From contig OY992833.1 of NCBI GenBank assembly GCA_963921425.1, positions 5,112,228-5,176,227 on the forward strand: DNA of 64,000 nucleotides. Reading direction: 5' to 3'. Source of the stretch: Dryas octopetala. Its lineage: Eukaryota > Streptophyta > Magnoliopsida > Rosales > Rosaceae. Position 1 is the stretch's first letter, and the number at the start of each line of letters is the position of its first letter. Below the pieces are notes generated by a model. The model was not told the DNA's origin, made no database searches, and worked only from the letters and a program-made list of their open reading frames with translations. The position numbers were made by a program, and so were the translations under genes. Shown here one piece after another: positions 11,125 through 24,478 of this stretch.

Positions 11125-12269
11125 GGTTTTCAGTTTATTTGTTTCCATCTTTGGTATTTTCTTTTCTTGTAAGAGCAAAGTGCTTTTGTCACTTACCCAG
11201 TTAATAGCTTTTATTGTATTTCTCTCTTCCCTTTTGTGTGAATGTTCAACCATGAACCGTAAGAAAGAAGTTTGTTTTTTCTTGTTCTGTTGGAATGAAT
11301 AATCATTTATTCAAGCATTTGTTTGAGATCTTTTACTCTTTTGAGCTCTCAAGCTTTTAATAGCATTTAAAAGGGTATGTTCTTTACGCTTTAGTTATTA
11401 CCCAGTGAGAAAAAGCCATTTATTTCCCAGATTTGTTTTCAGGCAATTCTTCTTTTAATTATTGTATTTATTTTCAAAGCCTACTTTCACAAAAAATAAC
11501 ATGATTGGGTTAAAAATATAGTTAGGTGTTTGCAGTAAGAACTACCATTAGTTACCAACCTCACCAACGTCATCTCTCACTTCATTTTCATTTCAAGGTC
11601 TTTTGCTTTTATTTAAGTCAAGCAGAGTTAGTTCTTGTTGTTATCACTTTATAATTACACATGAGTTAGAGTCCACACATATTGAGCGAAGTCCTGACGC
11701 TAGATCAGGCAAAAAAAGAGCCTCGGCCAACAGTCATTACTAAATCTCGGCCCACAGTCGTCTGACCTTAACTTTGGACCATTCCTAATTACGGCCGAAG
11801 TTTCCCTATTTTAATTCCATTCTTAAAGGACACACCGGCAACTCCTTACCTACGTAGCTTAGGAGATCATTTTTTGAGCCAAAACAAACAGTTGCTAAGA
11901 ATCAAGCTCTATAAATACCAACTGCCAATCTCCTTTCAAGATATATATATTTTGGTAAGCGTAATTAGTTTAATAGGCGCGCTTCTCTTTTTTCTATTCT
12001 CAAATCACAAATACAAACAAACCTAGTTGTTCAACCAAATGAAATATCCAAAAGAAAAATTGAATATGTGAAATTAAGGATTAATTAAGGAGAGAGAATT
12101 AAGGGAAAATTATTAATTAAGGAGAGAGAAGCGGCAAACCAATTCTCATGGGCGAGAAATTAAATTTGGGAAATAAATAACGAACCATTGGATGAAAGCT
12201 GAAACGATCTCAACTATTCGGACCCGAGGATAAATTTTAAGATTCAAAAACCGTTCTGTTTTATTATAT

Positions 12270-12310
<41 letters not shown>

Positions 12311-12715
12311 ACTCACCCTCAACATGAAGTACTTGAGAAATATACTTTCATTGACTTAAACATCAGAGATCCTTTGACAAACCACACCAGTGTCTCGTTG
12401 ATCTTAAATCTTTCTCTTTTACAGATTATAATTGTCCTTTCATTCACTTGTGGAAATTTTCTCCCACAGATCGAGCACCTGACTAATACTTTGAAATTTA
12501 GTTTTAACAATTCCAGATATTCACATCCAATGTTTTTCCTTCTAGCTACTATTTGTCTGAATATGGTAATGGTGTTGGGGTCGATTCCAATGCAAGTTTC
12601 ACGTTAGGTACATATATTATTAAGTCCATTCCCTTATAAATCATTGTCTTACATAATCCCAACTTGTTGGTTTGTTAGAATTAAGTTATTAAATCTGGAT
12701 TAGATAAAATCTAGA
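11125..12715. other. intergenic, with possible old LTR-type promoter block near 11640-11960
   Basis: No gene is recognised. Around 11690-11950 there are CCTCGGCC words followed by CTCTATAAATACCAACTGCC, a clear TATA-type sequence. This could be a regulatory remnant of an old LTR element. A (TA)n microsatellite lies at about 12268-12308. Confidence 0.3.
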
Positions 12716-12717
12716 AC

Positions 12718-15700
12718 AAATTACAATTTACACCCCTGAGATTTGAAGTGTTTCACAACTTGCACCCTATGATTTCAATTTTTCAATTTAGTACCTAACT
12801 TTTTAATTTACTTACAATTGACTATTGTCATATTTATGACTGTTTAATTAAACGTCGATTGATGACTTGACAATTGTGGGTCCCACATGTTTGCAAACAT
12901 GTAAGGCCAAATGACCTCTCTGCATGTGCATTTTCAGTACACACTACAACATTATCTAGCAAAGCTCACCAATTTTTTTTGGTAGGTATTGATGCAACTA
13001 CCACTATTGATGGTTTGTATTGCCCATTGCCACCCTCCAGTCACTATAGAGCATGTTGGAGGTTGTTATTGGGGTGGCAAAGGAGCTAAGGCCACCCAAA
13101 TGTAGGAATGGTGGAAGAATTTGACAAAAACTGTCACGACAGTCTGACAAGGCAGCTGTCACTAAAACTACAGTTAGTTGGTTTTTTCCCTTCACCATTA
13201 GATGTAAGGTTGCTGTATTGGTGTTAGAATTGATATCATTAAACAATGTCTTCTTGAACTTTGGTTACTAATTAATTAGACTTCAAAATACATTTTCCCA
13301 CCAAACAATCCTGCAATGAGATTAAATCTTACATTAAAACTCATTTCATGTAGCAAAAGCTGGAAGGCGGCTAGCTATCGTGCTAAGGACGGACCTTCTT
13401 TGAATCACAAAGAAGAAGAGTAAAAACTCAGAAGTTGGAACCAATTTTCTTCAATATTCATTAATTCTAACAAAAACAACCAAACATCCTTTTATAGGAA
13501 GAATACAAGACAACAATTCAAATAAACAAAACAATATTAAACATGTGGGGTTTGTGGGATAAAGAACAAAAAAGAAATGAAGAGGATAGGGTTGTTGATT
13601 AAAAAAGTGAAGGATGGAAAGGAAGAGAGAAGAAAAGTGCAGATGAAGAAGGAGGTTTCGCACTCTCAAGCTACTGGAGGTCCGGTCCTCAATCTTCTTC
13701 TCAGCTTCTGTAGGTCCGGTCCTCTCCCATGAAGTCCGGTCCTCAATCTTCTTCTCAGCTTTTGGAGGTCCGGTCCTCTGACTTGAGGTCCGATCCTCAA
13801 GTCTTCTTCTTTGTCTTCTCGTCCTACATCACAACCAAGCAAAACCACAAAGTATAAACTCACAAGGGGAAGGAACATAAGTTAAAAAGGAATTTTGTTG
13901 AAAGATGATTACCTTACCCAAGCAATATTGTGATCACAAGCATGCATTGATCACTTGAAAGATGATTACCTTACCCAACTTGTTCTCCAATTATCAAGTC
14001 TTCCCATAAGATTTTCACCTAAAAAAATGAATTTATTAGAACCAACATTCACACTGCAAACAAGATTTCTTGATATTTTCAATGCTAGAAACAAAACCCA
14101 AAGCATTGGGACATCAACATTGGGTTGAATGAATTCTCTGAGCATGGTCTTGTTGCATACACCATCATTTAAACCAAAAAATGGTGGTGGCTCCGATGAT
14201 AGGGTGGTGGGAGTCGCTCAGTAAACATTAAACCAAATCAAAATTTTTATATAAAACAACATAAATTGAAAACTGATAAAACTAAATAGAGAAACTCTAA
14301 AAAGAAAAAAAAAAAAAAACAAAGAAACCTGTTTGTTTCTGGGCTTGGATTGAGTAGATCTGGCAGATTGATGTCGTCGGAAAGTGAAGAAGGAGAGTTG
14401 CGACTGTTAAGGTTTTGAATTGCCGCCTAGGGTGGTCGTCGAGATAATCTGAAAGCACTCATCAACTGAGAGCGACAAGGAGGTGAAGATGAGAGTGGTT
14501 TGACATGCCACCGCTGCCGGAATAGTGAAATTGCTGGCGAAATGGGAGTTTCTATGTGACTTTGAATCAGTTTGATGGCTGGGTGTTAGGGTCGACGAAG
14601 ACCAGAGGAGGAAAAATGAGAGGGAGATGAGTGTTTTGGTGGTGGTCTTGTCACCATTGGCCGCCGGACGAAGGTGGAATCGCCATAGAAGACTCACAAT
14701 AGAGGAGAGAGAAGAGAGATAAAGAGGGGGAGGGTGCGGCTATGTTCAGGAAGATAAGATAAAGTGATGCTGTAGCTGGGTTGAAATATTAAAACCCTAG
14801 GTTGGAAATTACAATTTTGCCCTTGCAACTTATTCAACCATCTAAAATATCTTCTTGCAATTGACAATTGTAGGTGGATGGCAAAGGGTGGGGTGGGTAT
14901 ACAAATTTAGTTTGGGTTAGGGGTGGGAAAAGAAAATTATCCCACTAATCTCCCAATTTGGTTACTATGTTTATAGAGCTACCAAAAAATCAACTATCTT
15001 ACAAATTAGTGGGTCCTAAGGCAACTATCTTACTTGTGTATTCTTCCATTGAATCCAAGCAAATTAGATGTGCATTTAAAAAAATTGTCTAACCAAAGCT
15101 AATCAATGACAAACGCAACAAATCACAACGAAAATTGAAGAAAATAAATGAAAACTTGAAGAGCTGATGCAAAAAACTTCCAACCACACCTAAATTAGAT
15201 CCCTAGATTTAAAAATGAAATTAAAAGCTTAATGGAACTATTATTAAATCTTAAAAAAATAAAAAACTAAAAGGATCGAGAACAAGAATATATGGGGTTT
15301 ATGGGTGAATGAGGTTGTGAGGCTTAGAAGAAGAAGATGGTCCCAAAAACAACAAGAAGAATTGAATATTTGGATTGAGAGGATTGAGAGATAACGTACC
15401 TTGGAGCTGAGGAAGATTTGAAAAAACAAATAAACATAAAAATTTGAAAATGAGAAGATAGGAGTAAAGTTAGACTGGAGAAGTTTCGAACACAAAGGAG
15501 TGCGAAATTGTTATGTCTGACCAAGATAAAGTGCCTAAGGTAGGCTGTGGGTTGGGGTTAGACTAGAATACATGCCTAAGAATATTTTTTTCTTAAAGTT
15601 GGGCTGGGCTATAGCCTACCCAGCCCTTGGAGTAGCTTCGTCCATGTCCATATCAAACTATTGAAGTTGGGCAGTCTGGAGGTCGTTCGACCTTACAAGT

Positions 15701-15884
15701 CAACAAAATGTGTGACTCGCAGCTACCACATCATCAATTAACATCTAATTGGACAGTCAAACAGACGACAATAATCAATTGTTAGTAAATCAAAACGTTA
15801 GGTACTAAATTGAAAAAATTGAAAAGATAGGATATAAGTTGTGAAACTCACCAAACCTCAGGGGTGTAAGTTGTAATTTACTCT
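12718..15884. mobile_element. Mutator-like element with long terminal inverted repeats
   Basis: The left terminus AAATTACAATTTACACCCCT and roughly the next 200 bp (including TTTCAATTTAGTACCTAAC and ACAATTGACTATTGTC) are matched in inverted orientation at 15700-15884 (GTTAGGTACTAAATTG, AGGGGTGTAAGTTGTAATTT). Such long inverted repeats are typical of Mutator-like elements. No clean 9-bp target duplication is visible. The interior contains a CTCCGGTCC-type minisatellite at 13677-13812 and GC-rich 5'-UTR-like sequence near 14350-14720, possibly captured. No transposase is recognised. Confidence 0.7.
13677..13812. repeat. minisatellite, alternating 33-bp and 21-bp units around GGTCCGGTCCTC
   Basis: GGTCCGGTCCTC or close variants occur at 13679, 13713, 13733, 13767 and 13787. 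They are separated alternately by a long spacer (AATCTTCTTCTCAGCTT) and a short one, giving a higher-order period of about 54 bp. Frames through it are open only because the repeat lacks stops. Confidence 0.8.
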
Positions 15885-16209
15885 TAATAAGGATAATGGA
15901 CTGCTAGCTGTATTGATAAGTCATTCTTACTTCTGTTTATATGTTCATATTTTCTTATTTATTCACTTGTAATATTGTGCTCTTAGTAATGTATATTTCC
16001 AACATTTTATTCTTTTAATATTATTTTATTAATTCAATTGTCAAATTTAACATTTTACTTTTATATTGTGTTTATTCTTTAATTAAGAATATCATTCAAA
16101 TGTCAAATGATTCTTCCTCAGTTCAATTGCTAAATTATTCACACAAAGACAAAAACTTTTTATATCCTCATGTAATTAATTTCTATATACACGAAAGCTT
16201 CCTTACATC

Positions 16210-17419
16210 CAAGGTGTTAAATTTCGAAATTTTCGACGAAATTTCGTCGAAAATTTTGATTTTTAGGGGTATGAAAATTTTAACACTATATTAACAATAT
16301 TTCAAAAAATTTCGACAGGAGCCAGGGAGGCAACGACCAGAGGCAGAGATGGGAGAAAAAGGAGAGCCTGCCTCGTCGGGGAGAGAGAAAAGAGGAGGAA
16401 GAGATCGACCCGGTGAGAGGAGATTGGCGCGCGGAGAGAAGAGAGGGAGATCGGGGAGGGAGAGGGAGGAGAGAGAAGAGATCATATGAGACTAACTGAG
16501 GGAGATAGAAAGAGAAGGTGATTGAAATAATGGAGATTGAGAGGGAAGATGGCCACTGGAGAAGTGGAGAGTCTGCAGACTTACGGGGAGAAAAGGAAAG
16601 AAATGGGAAAAGGAAGGAAAGAAAGAAAAAAAGAAAGGAAAAGAAAAAAGAAAAGAGTGGAGAGGTCTGGAGATTTACGGGGAGAAAAGGAAGGAAATGG
16701 GAAAAGGAAAGAAAGAAAGAAAAAAGAAAGGAAAAGAAAATTAAAAAAAAAAAGGAAAGAAAAAAATGAAAAGAAAAGAAAATGAAATAAAAAAAAAGAA
16801 AAAAGAGAAGAAAAAAAAAAAAAGAGATTTAGAATTGATTGGGGTTTGGGGCCTTTAGGCAATTGGAAAGAAAAAAAATGTTTCGAGTTTCGTTTGGCCG
16901 TTTTGGGGTTTCGTTTAATTGTTTTTAAACCCAATATATTTTATATAAAAAAATAATTAAAAATATCCTAAAAGGCTTAAACTTTAATATCCTATACCAT
17001 ATTTTAAACAATATAGAGTATATATTGTAAAATATATAAGGTTTAGTGTAAAGATTATAGAGTATAAAGAGTATTAGGGTATATAGGGTTTAATATTATG
17101 ATTTAGTGTATAGATTATAGAGTATAAAGAATATACTAATTTTATTTATTCATTATACTAATTTTATTTAACAGTATTTACCTTCAGCGCTCATTATATT
17201 TATCTTACATCACATGAAACTTACTATATAATTTGGTTTCTTCAATGTTTTTTATCAATGTAGTAGATAATATGTTAAATAAACATATGGTAAAATTTCA
17301 TTCAAAATTTTCGTATTTTGATAGCAATTTCCGTTGTTTCCGTCGAAATTTAAAAATTTTCGAAATTTCCATCTAAATTTCCATCGAAATTTCTTCGAAA
17401 TCCAAAATTTTATTCCTTG
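16210..17419. mobile_element. hAT-family element, copy A
   Basis: The left end CAAGGTGTTAAATTTCG and right end ATTTTATTCCTTG are imperfect inverted repeats, flanked by an exact 8-bp duplication CTTACATC at 16202-16209 and 17420-17427. Subterminal regions are rich in AAATTTCG/CGAAATTT words. The centre holds GA-rich low-complexity sequence (16320-16830) and short TATAGAGTATA repeats. No transposase. Same family as 28109-30185, which lies in the opposite orientation. Confidence 0.88.
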
Positions 17420-17745
17420 CTTACATCTTAATGTAATTAATTTCCACATACACAAAATCTTTCTTATATCTTAAATATTTTCGTCTTTCTTTTTTTTTTT
17501 TAAATGTTTTTGAAATTTCATTATATGCTATGGCATGTAGATATTGATTCTAGGATTGAGATAATCTTTGATGTTTGATGCAAAGATGTAGATAAAAAGA
17601 AAAACAACAAACTTGTCTAAGAAAGTTGAAAAGTAACTAAGGGTAAGTTTGGTAATTGAATTTAATCAAATGAGAATAAATTAATAGAAGATAAATGAGG
17701 GGTGTAGGATGATATTTTGAGAGTGCCAATAGCACTTCCCTCTAA

Positions 17746-18480
17746 TCCAAATCAAATTAATTTAAATAAAAAATAACCTAGCCGTTTGAGAGAAAGAAAT
17801 CCCAAAAGTTTGTCTACGATGGCGTCAAAGTCCCTCTTTTGATCGAGGATTTGTTTAGAGTTTCCATAAAAAACTCTAGTTCAATTTTAGCTTGTTAACT
17901 CCCTTTCTTGTTCTTAGAAAGGGTTAATTAGTCTAGGATTTTTCTCTAGCTTCTTATTAATGGAGATGAACTCTTTCTAGTTAATTGTTGGTTTCTTGTT
18001 CAAGTTTTATGGATGTTGTTTTTGTACCAGCAACAGGGGCTGGAGTTGTTGGTGTTGTTTTTCAGGATAGTGACGGAAAGGTTGGGGTGGTTGTGGCCTG
18101 GCCTTCTTTTTCAGCATCTCTTCACGCTAACAGGCTAAGATTTTGGCAATTATCAACGGGGTGCAGTACTGTTTGAGTGCAGGTATCGAAGCTGTATTTT
18201 TTGAATCAGAGGCTCAAGCAATCATTTCTTGTTTCGGAATTCGGCGGCAGATCTTGCTTCAGATGGGCACCTTATGGAGGTAGTACTGAGGGGGTCGGGC
18301 TTTGGCGTTTGTTCAGTAATGCTACATGTGGTTATATTTCTTGCTATTGTAATCGGGCTGTGCTTGTACTCGTTAGTTTGGCAGGATGAGATCGTCTTGT
18401 TTGGAACCTCTCCTTCATGATACTATGTAATAACCTTTTTTTGCTTCAAAGAGTCTTGCTTTGAAAAAAAAAAAAAAAAC
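17746..18480 (+). mobile_element. LINE 3' end with decayed RNase H-like domain and A tail
   Basis: From about 17995 the sequence encodes, across shifted frames, GVVGVVFQDSDGKVGVVVAW followed by pieces like NSAADLASDGHLMEVV and DEIVLFGTSPS. This matches the C-terminal RNase H-type domain carried by many plant L1 LINEs. It ends in TCTTGCTTTG plus an A run at 18464-18479. The string CACTTCCCT occurs just before (17737-17745) and just after the A tail (about 18490), a possible target duplication that would put the 5' truncation near 17746. At least one stop and one frame change break the reading frame. Confidence 0.6.
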
Positions 18481-18821
18481 AAATATATAACACTTCCCTA
18501 TTGAATTTTTTTTTTTTTTTTTAATTTTTAAGGTCCATTGACTTTAAATACCAAACTTTAATAATTTTTTAATTTAAGTACTAAAATTTAATAGTATTTT
18601 AGTTTAGATATTAGTTGAAAAGTCAAATAAACTAATAAAGTGAAGGATACTAGAATTCATAAAAATTACATCATATGCCACTACAATAAAAACATTTAAA
18701 ATATTCCCAACTAACCACCGGCCACCTCCGTCCGGCCGACCACCGGCCACCGCCGTCCGTTCGGCCACCTCCGTCCGGCCAACCACCGGCCAACACCGTT
18801 CAACAACACAAAAACAACTTG

Positions 18822-18888
18822 GCATAGAAGGGATTCGAACCCCTCTCATGCAAGAGAAAGAGGCACCTCTTACCACTACACTACATAA
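18822..18888 (-). ncRNA. tRNA-like Pol III promoter sequence (SINE head or tRNA relic)
   Basis: On the minus strand TAGTGTAGTGGTAAGAGG resembles a box A, and GGGTTCGAATCCC is an essentially perfect box B with a 5-bp T stem, followed by TTCTATGCC. The would-be acceptor strands do not pair and the anticodon arm is not canonical, so this is not a functional tRNA. A GGCCGGTGG-rich short repeat follows it. It may be a tRNA-derived SINE head. Confidence 0.45.
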
Positions 18889-21046
18889 TAATTTCAATAA
18901 AAGTACTACTTTGACCTCTATTTATCCAATATTGTAATACAATTTAAAAAAAAAAAATTAATTCAGTCACAAGTCACAAGTTAAACTGTGACTGTCTCAC
19001 AATTTGTTGTGACTGTCATGGTAAGTTGAAAGAGATACCTTTCCCAATTGCACTAGTAATTATTTTGTATACAAAATATTGCTTTGACCTTTATTTATAC
19101 TACATTGTAGTACAATTTTTTCAAAAACATTCAATCAAGTCACAACTTAACCGTGACTGTCTCATAATTTAGTTGTGATTGTTCTGTAGTCACAACTAAA
19201 TCTGAAGTTGTGACAGTCACAATTTGAAAAAGATAGACCATAAACTCCAGCATGCAAACTATAGAAAGTACACCTAAACCACCCCCAAAACTCATATAAC
19301 AAAATTTGAAATTGTGACTAATATTAAGAAAAAGATAAGTTTAACATAACATACCTAAATGTTTAACATAAAAGCTCACGTAAAATAGAGAAGAGGTTCA
19401 GAGTATCCCCTACATAACCAGCAAAAATATTTCAAATTTCCAAAGAACAAATTCAGAGTTAATAGGCTTAAAGCAACCTTGCTTACCAAGACCAGCATTC
19501 TTATTTACTACCCATTTTGAGTTTTATTACTTGTTTTGCTGAAAAAACTTTGAGTTGGTCATTAAGCAATGAATTAATTTCAAAAAATGACAAACCCATG
19601 AACAATACATGGAAACCCATAATCAACATCAATGCAAAAGTATCGGTAAACCTATTCTACCAAAAAAGGGGGGAAAAAGGAAACAAAAGCCCAAATGATT
19701 CATTGGTTCTAACCTTATTACTCTCAAAGAAAAAATTACAAAGGTAGCAAAATGAAAATCATAATTTAGAAGACATTAAAAAAACGCATACTTGTCATAA
19801 GAATGGAAAAGAAGTCACAATGAAAACCGAACATACATGCAAATACAAAGTCGCAATTTGACATCAAAATTCAAAACCTTTGTGGCACTCACTGTAATGC
19901 ACTAAGTCTTCTTTTGTGTAAAGTAATTGCTTTGAACCTAATTTATATGATATTGTGTATATATATATTTTTTAAAATAATTAATCCAGTCAGTCACAAC
20001 TAATTAAATCTAAGTTGTGACTGTCATAATTTAGTTGTAACTGTTCGACAGTCACAACTTTATATTTTAGTTGTGACTGACTGTTTCACAATAAAATTAA
20101 GAGACTCCTTTAAGGTATAACAATTAAGTACTAGTAGGCTACAAGGTCATCAAGATATCATAATATCATATGCTAACCCCAATATAAAGACAATATCACT
20201 GTACAAATGACAATGCATCTACATAAGCATACAAGTCCTATCATTTACTATTTTGTAATTATAGAATGCGAATTTGGATTGTACACATTTGAACTTCACC
20301 TAGTACTGCATATGTACTAGGTCTAATAACTTCAACCTTTCCACAACCTTAGAAAGTTTTCTCTATTTGATGAGGTCTAATGACATAACAATGTGCATAT
20401 GTAATCAACCAAATTTTCATGACATAACACAGGTGTATATGTAATTAATCAAATTGTCATGTAACTCTGAATTATATAAACAAAAAATATGCAGAAAAAA
20501 ATTGCAACCTCACTAGAATCAACAATAAGAACAAACAAAGAACCCTTTTGCTCATAAACACCTAATCATGCAAACTTTACTTTCCTTTTGGCATCTGCCA
20601 TAGTTTTCTCAACTAATCAACAGAAGCTAAAAAAAATAAAACTCAATAGAACCAAAATCACTACCAAAACTCATATAACAACTAATTAACAAAATCAGAA
20701 GTTGTGACTGAGATCAGAAAAGATAAGTTTAACATAAAACACCTTGATGTTTACATAAAAGCTCACATAAAAATGAGATTTGCATTAAACAAATACATTA
20801 AATATATACACTCTAAGAAGGAAATTTAACCTGTGACTATCAAGCAGAAAAACTTGAAATTCATCTTTATCTTTCTATATCTCAAACTAAAAAAATGCAG
20901 AAAAGATAGAAAAGAAAAAATTGAAAATCGCAGATCAAACCCTAAATAATCAAACTAATAAAAGAATCTATTGCAACAAATCACAGAAAAAAAAATATTT
21001 AAAATGAAAATCAAAACCAAATCCCTAAAAGCTCGAAGCAAGTTGA

Positions 21047-21573
21047 TCAATTAAAAGTCATAATCAACCAAATTGAGAAGAAAACATATTCAAAATGAAA
21101 ATCAAAACCAACGCTATGAATATATTGCTGCCATTCATTTGACAAATAGACCATTGATTTGGAACTCTTATACTTGCCATAATATTCACTGTAGTCAGTC
21201 TCAACATCAATAGAAATTACACTGGTAGATGAAGAAGCACTTTTATGAAGCATAACACTATTATTGTTTAAATTCTCAATCTCATTCTCCAAAACCAAAT
21301 CTTTTACAACTATGTCCACAGATTTACTATTTGATATTTCCGCATATGCCAACATAAGTTGCAAATCATCACACAGTCCAAAAAGCAATTAGAGCACCCA
21401 ACAAGTTCATACCTCAACTTAAAAAGTCCTAACTTCAAGTTAAACCTCAAACAAACCTTACTAGTTATATCAACAAACGATGAAATCATAGACAACTTAA
21501 CCATGAAAATGTCTGAGCCATAGCAACAACGTCCTGTTATGAAATTTTCCATCACCTTTAAGATTAAAAACAA
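21047..21573 (-). pseudogene. MuDR/MULE transposase N-terminal-like fragment
   Basis: Two overlapping minus-strand frames read LGLFKLRYELVGCSNCFLD and DDLQLMLAYAEISNSKSVDI. Together they resemble the N-terminal domain that precedes plant MULE transposases, with a beta-rich block, then DD.. and a VDI-type ending. The frames are offset at about 21310-21390, so the gene is broken. No catalytic domain or zinc finger follows. The assignment rests on pattern resemblance only. Confidence 0.4.
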
Positions 21574-22499
21574 AAAAACAATAATTAATAAAAACTGTGA
21601 CTGACTTAGAAGGTAATAAGCAATTGTGACTGAGCTCCATAATTAATGTCTAAATTTATTATTAGACGCTGTGACTGAACTCTAAAATTACAGAATAATA
21701 ACTCTAGTGCAGAAACCATAATAATAGAACAATAACATACATAACGAGAAATAGTAATCAAATCAAATACATAAAGAAAAACAGAGCCAAGCCTAAAGTC
21801 CAAAATTAAACAATATACAAAACTTGAAAAAACTCAAAAGTTGAAGATAACAAAAATCGCAACTCAAACCCTAGAAAAAATAATAGCACAAATTCAAAAG
21901 AAACATAATCCAAACAAATAATTCATTGTGAGTTTCATCATATACTCAGATTTTGAAGAAAAAACATAGTTCAAACTTACAATGAAGATCACAAATTCTA
22001 AACAATCAATGAAAAACCCTAAATTACATGCGAAATCAAAACCTACAATAAACTTCAACATTGACACAGCATCAATTTACAAAATCGCACAACCAAACAA
22101 GCAAAAAGAAACGAAGAAAAGCAGAGAGCGATCACATACCTTTACAACCAAGCGAGCTCACCAAACTCACATCAAAATCTCCAGAAATTGCACGAAAAAA
22201 TGCAGAGAATATTTGCGTGAGAGAGACGATCACAAACGAAAACAGAAAAAAAAAAAAAAAAAAGAAGCGGCCAAACGACCCAATTTAAAAGAGTCATATT
22301 TTAATGACGATCATAGCAAAACTATTTTAACGAACTTCAAGTTCCATCAGATATGGGCCAAAGGGCAAATCTGTCAATAATAAGGCCCAATAGAAACTAG
22401 TTGTTAGTTTGTGACCTACTCTGAAAATTAACTCCATAAATTAGTAGCCCAACCCAAAAATTATATAGTCTTACTGGTTTTTTAAAACATTATTGGGAT

Positions 22500-24090
22500 T
22501 AGGTATTTAACCCAAATTTTGTCTTTTTTTTTTTTTTTTTTTATATATCTATGAAAAGGACCTCACTTTATTCAATTAGGTAAAGGTTACAATAGACAAT
22601 ACTACTAAAAATTTGCCCACTACCATGTATAAGAGAATATTGGTTTCCTCTTATTGCCCAATGATATTGATATCAATTCCGTAAATCAACAAGGCCAAAT
22701 ACCATAACATGATATTTGCCAAGTTATAGTTATACATAATAATTTTTCATCAATGGGGGCACTATTTTGGCATAAGTCCTTGTTATTTAGGGATTCTAAT
22801 TGTGTAATTAATGTATTACTATATAACTTTCCTTTATTTTTTTTTCCTTATACATCAAGACTTGTACACTTGTATATTCATGTATAAATACCCCCTTAAT
22901 TAGGATGAGTACAAATATCACTAGCTTTACCCTAAAACCTAGACTATGACACAATGCATCACCAAATACCCCATCCGTGTGTTAGGATGGGGTATTTAGA
23001 GGTGTAGGCATATTTTGGAGCTCTGAAATGTTTTGGATATGGTTAGCATGCTGAATGATTTTATTCAAGAATCTAGCCAATGGTTTTGTTGTGCATTGAT
23101 TTTAAGTTTTTCGAAATTCTTATTTCCTAGAGCGCCATAAGTAGTAAATATTTGTGTAACTATTTCAAACTTAGTTGGGTCCACTTAGAGGTATTATATG
23201 AACATATGTAATGATCATCCTTACATTATCCTATGTTTTAATTTGGACTATGCACATGAACAATGAGGCTTGGACTAAGTTTGTGCGGGTATTCGTTCAA
23301 GCTTGTCAACTCTTCCCTATGTTTTTCCTTGTGTTTGCTCGACAGGTCTTGGACCAAATATTATCCTTTGCTTATCTTTTTGATTTTTCTATCAGTATAG
23401 TTTTTGTACTTTGACTATCAACCTTCAGTTGTTTGGGGTCGTGTGTTCCCATGTATTTGAATACCATGCTGTGATTATTTTCTAGGTTGCATTTAAATGT
23501 TGTAACCTTAAATTATATTTTATATTTTCACTAAAACTTTGATCAAACTAGATTTTTTATAAAAATTGTTTAACTCATCTTAAGAAACTTGGAAATATAG
23601 TACTTGAGGTACATGTATTATATTCTTGGGATTCCTAAGGTGGGTACTGTCGTCACATTGTTAGTTTGAGATATGAAAAAGTTAATCTTGTTGGAGAAGA
23701 TAGTGGTGATCGAATTTCGCAACAAATCATAAAGAGAGGGATAGAGAAGAGAGAGAGAAATAGAGAAAAGAGAGAGAGAGAGAGAGGGAAAGAGAGGGAG
23801 GAGAGAGAGGGAAAGAGAGGGAGGAGAGAGAGGGAGAGAGAAGAAAATGGTTAAACCGCCGATGACCTTGCCGGCGACAAGGGTGGCTGAAGGTGGGGTC
23901 GAGGTAAGGACAGAGAGGGACAGAAGAGAGAGAGAACTGGAGAGAGGAGACAAAGGAAGGAGAGAAAGGGAGGCCGACGGGATGGACTGTTGGCGACAAT
24001 TGTAGTTGTTATTTATAGTCATTTTAGTTTGGGTTAAAATTGTAATTCATTAAATGGAAGAGAAGAGTGTTTAATAAGAAAAAAAAAAAG
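22500..24090. other. intergenic
   Basis: AT-rich, no gene recognised. 23735-23860 is a GAGAGAGG low-complexity tract that produces long open frames without meaning. Confidence 0.4.
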
Positions 24091-24430
24091 TGCTACGATT
24101 TGCACATCTTTTTTTTTTTTTTTTTTTGCACACCCTTTCTTTAAAAAACAAAAAAAAAACCTAGGTGAAAAGACCACCTTGCCCCTCCCCTCTTTCCCTC
24201 TCTTTCTCCTTCCCTCACCCACACACCCTATACCCCGTACATACTCATCCCCATCTCTTCTTTTTCTTCTTCTTCTTTTTCCCCCCACCCCCACCCTACC
24301 CCTTTTTTTTTCTTCTTCTTCCCCCCACCCCAACCACCTCTCCCCCGAGCCCTCCAGTCCTTCTCTCCCCGCCGCCTCCCAATCCCTCCTCCCCCTCCTC
24401 TTTCTTTCTCCCTGAAACCCAACCCAGCCC

Positions 24431-24478
<48 letters not shown>

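Larger units (their letters stand above)
18500..22500 (-). mobile_element. decayed DNA transposon body with GTGACTG-rich segments
   Basis: Between 18960 and 20100, and again near 21600-21690, the words GTTGTGACTG, GTCACAAC and AGTTGTGAC recur in both orientations, like subterminal repeats of CACTA or Mutator-type elements. 21047-21573 on the minus strand encodes a MuDR-like fragment. 22100-22300 resembles a 5' UTR on the minus strand. I could not define the termini or a target duplication, so the extent is approximate. Confidence 0.4.

Noticed and set aside
13666-13878. Minus-strand open frame with repeated GPDLQKLRRRLRTG peptide
   Set aside because: The repeat peptide is the direct reading of the 54-bp minisatellite inside a Mutator-like element. 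There is no other support for a gene.
16518-16934. Overlapping Lys/Glu-rich and Phe/Ser-rich open frames
   Set aside because: They come from a GA-rich low-complexity tract inside hAT copy A. All frames lack stops because of composition.
18822-18888. Functional tRNA gene
   Set aside because: Only the T arm is good. Acceptor strands do not pair and no canonical anticodon arm forms.
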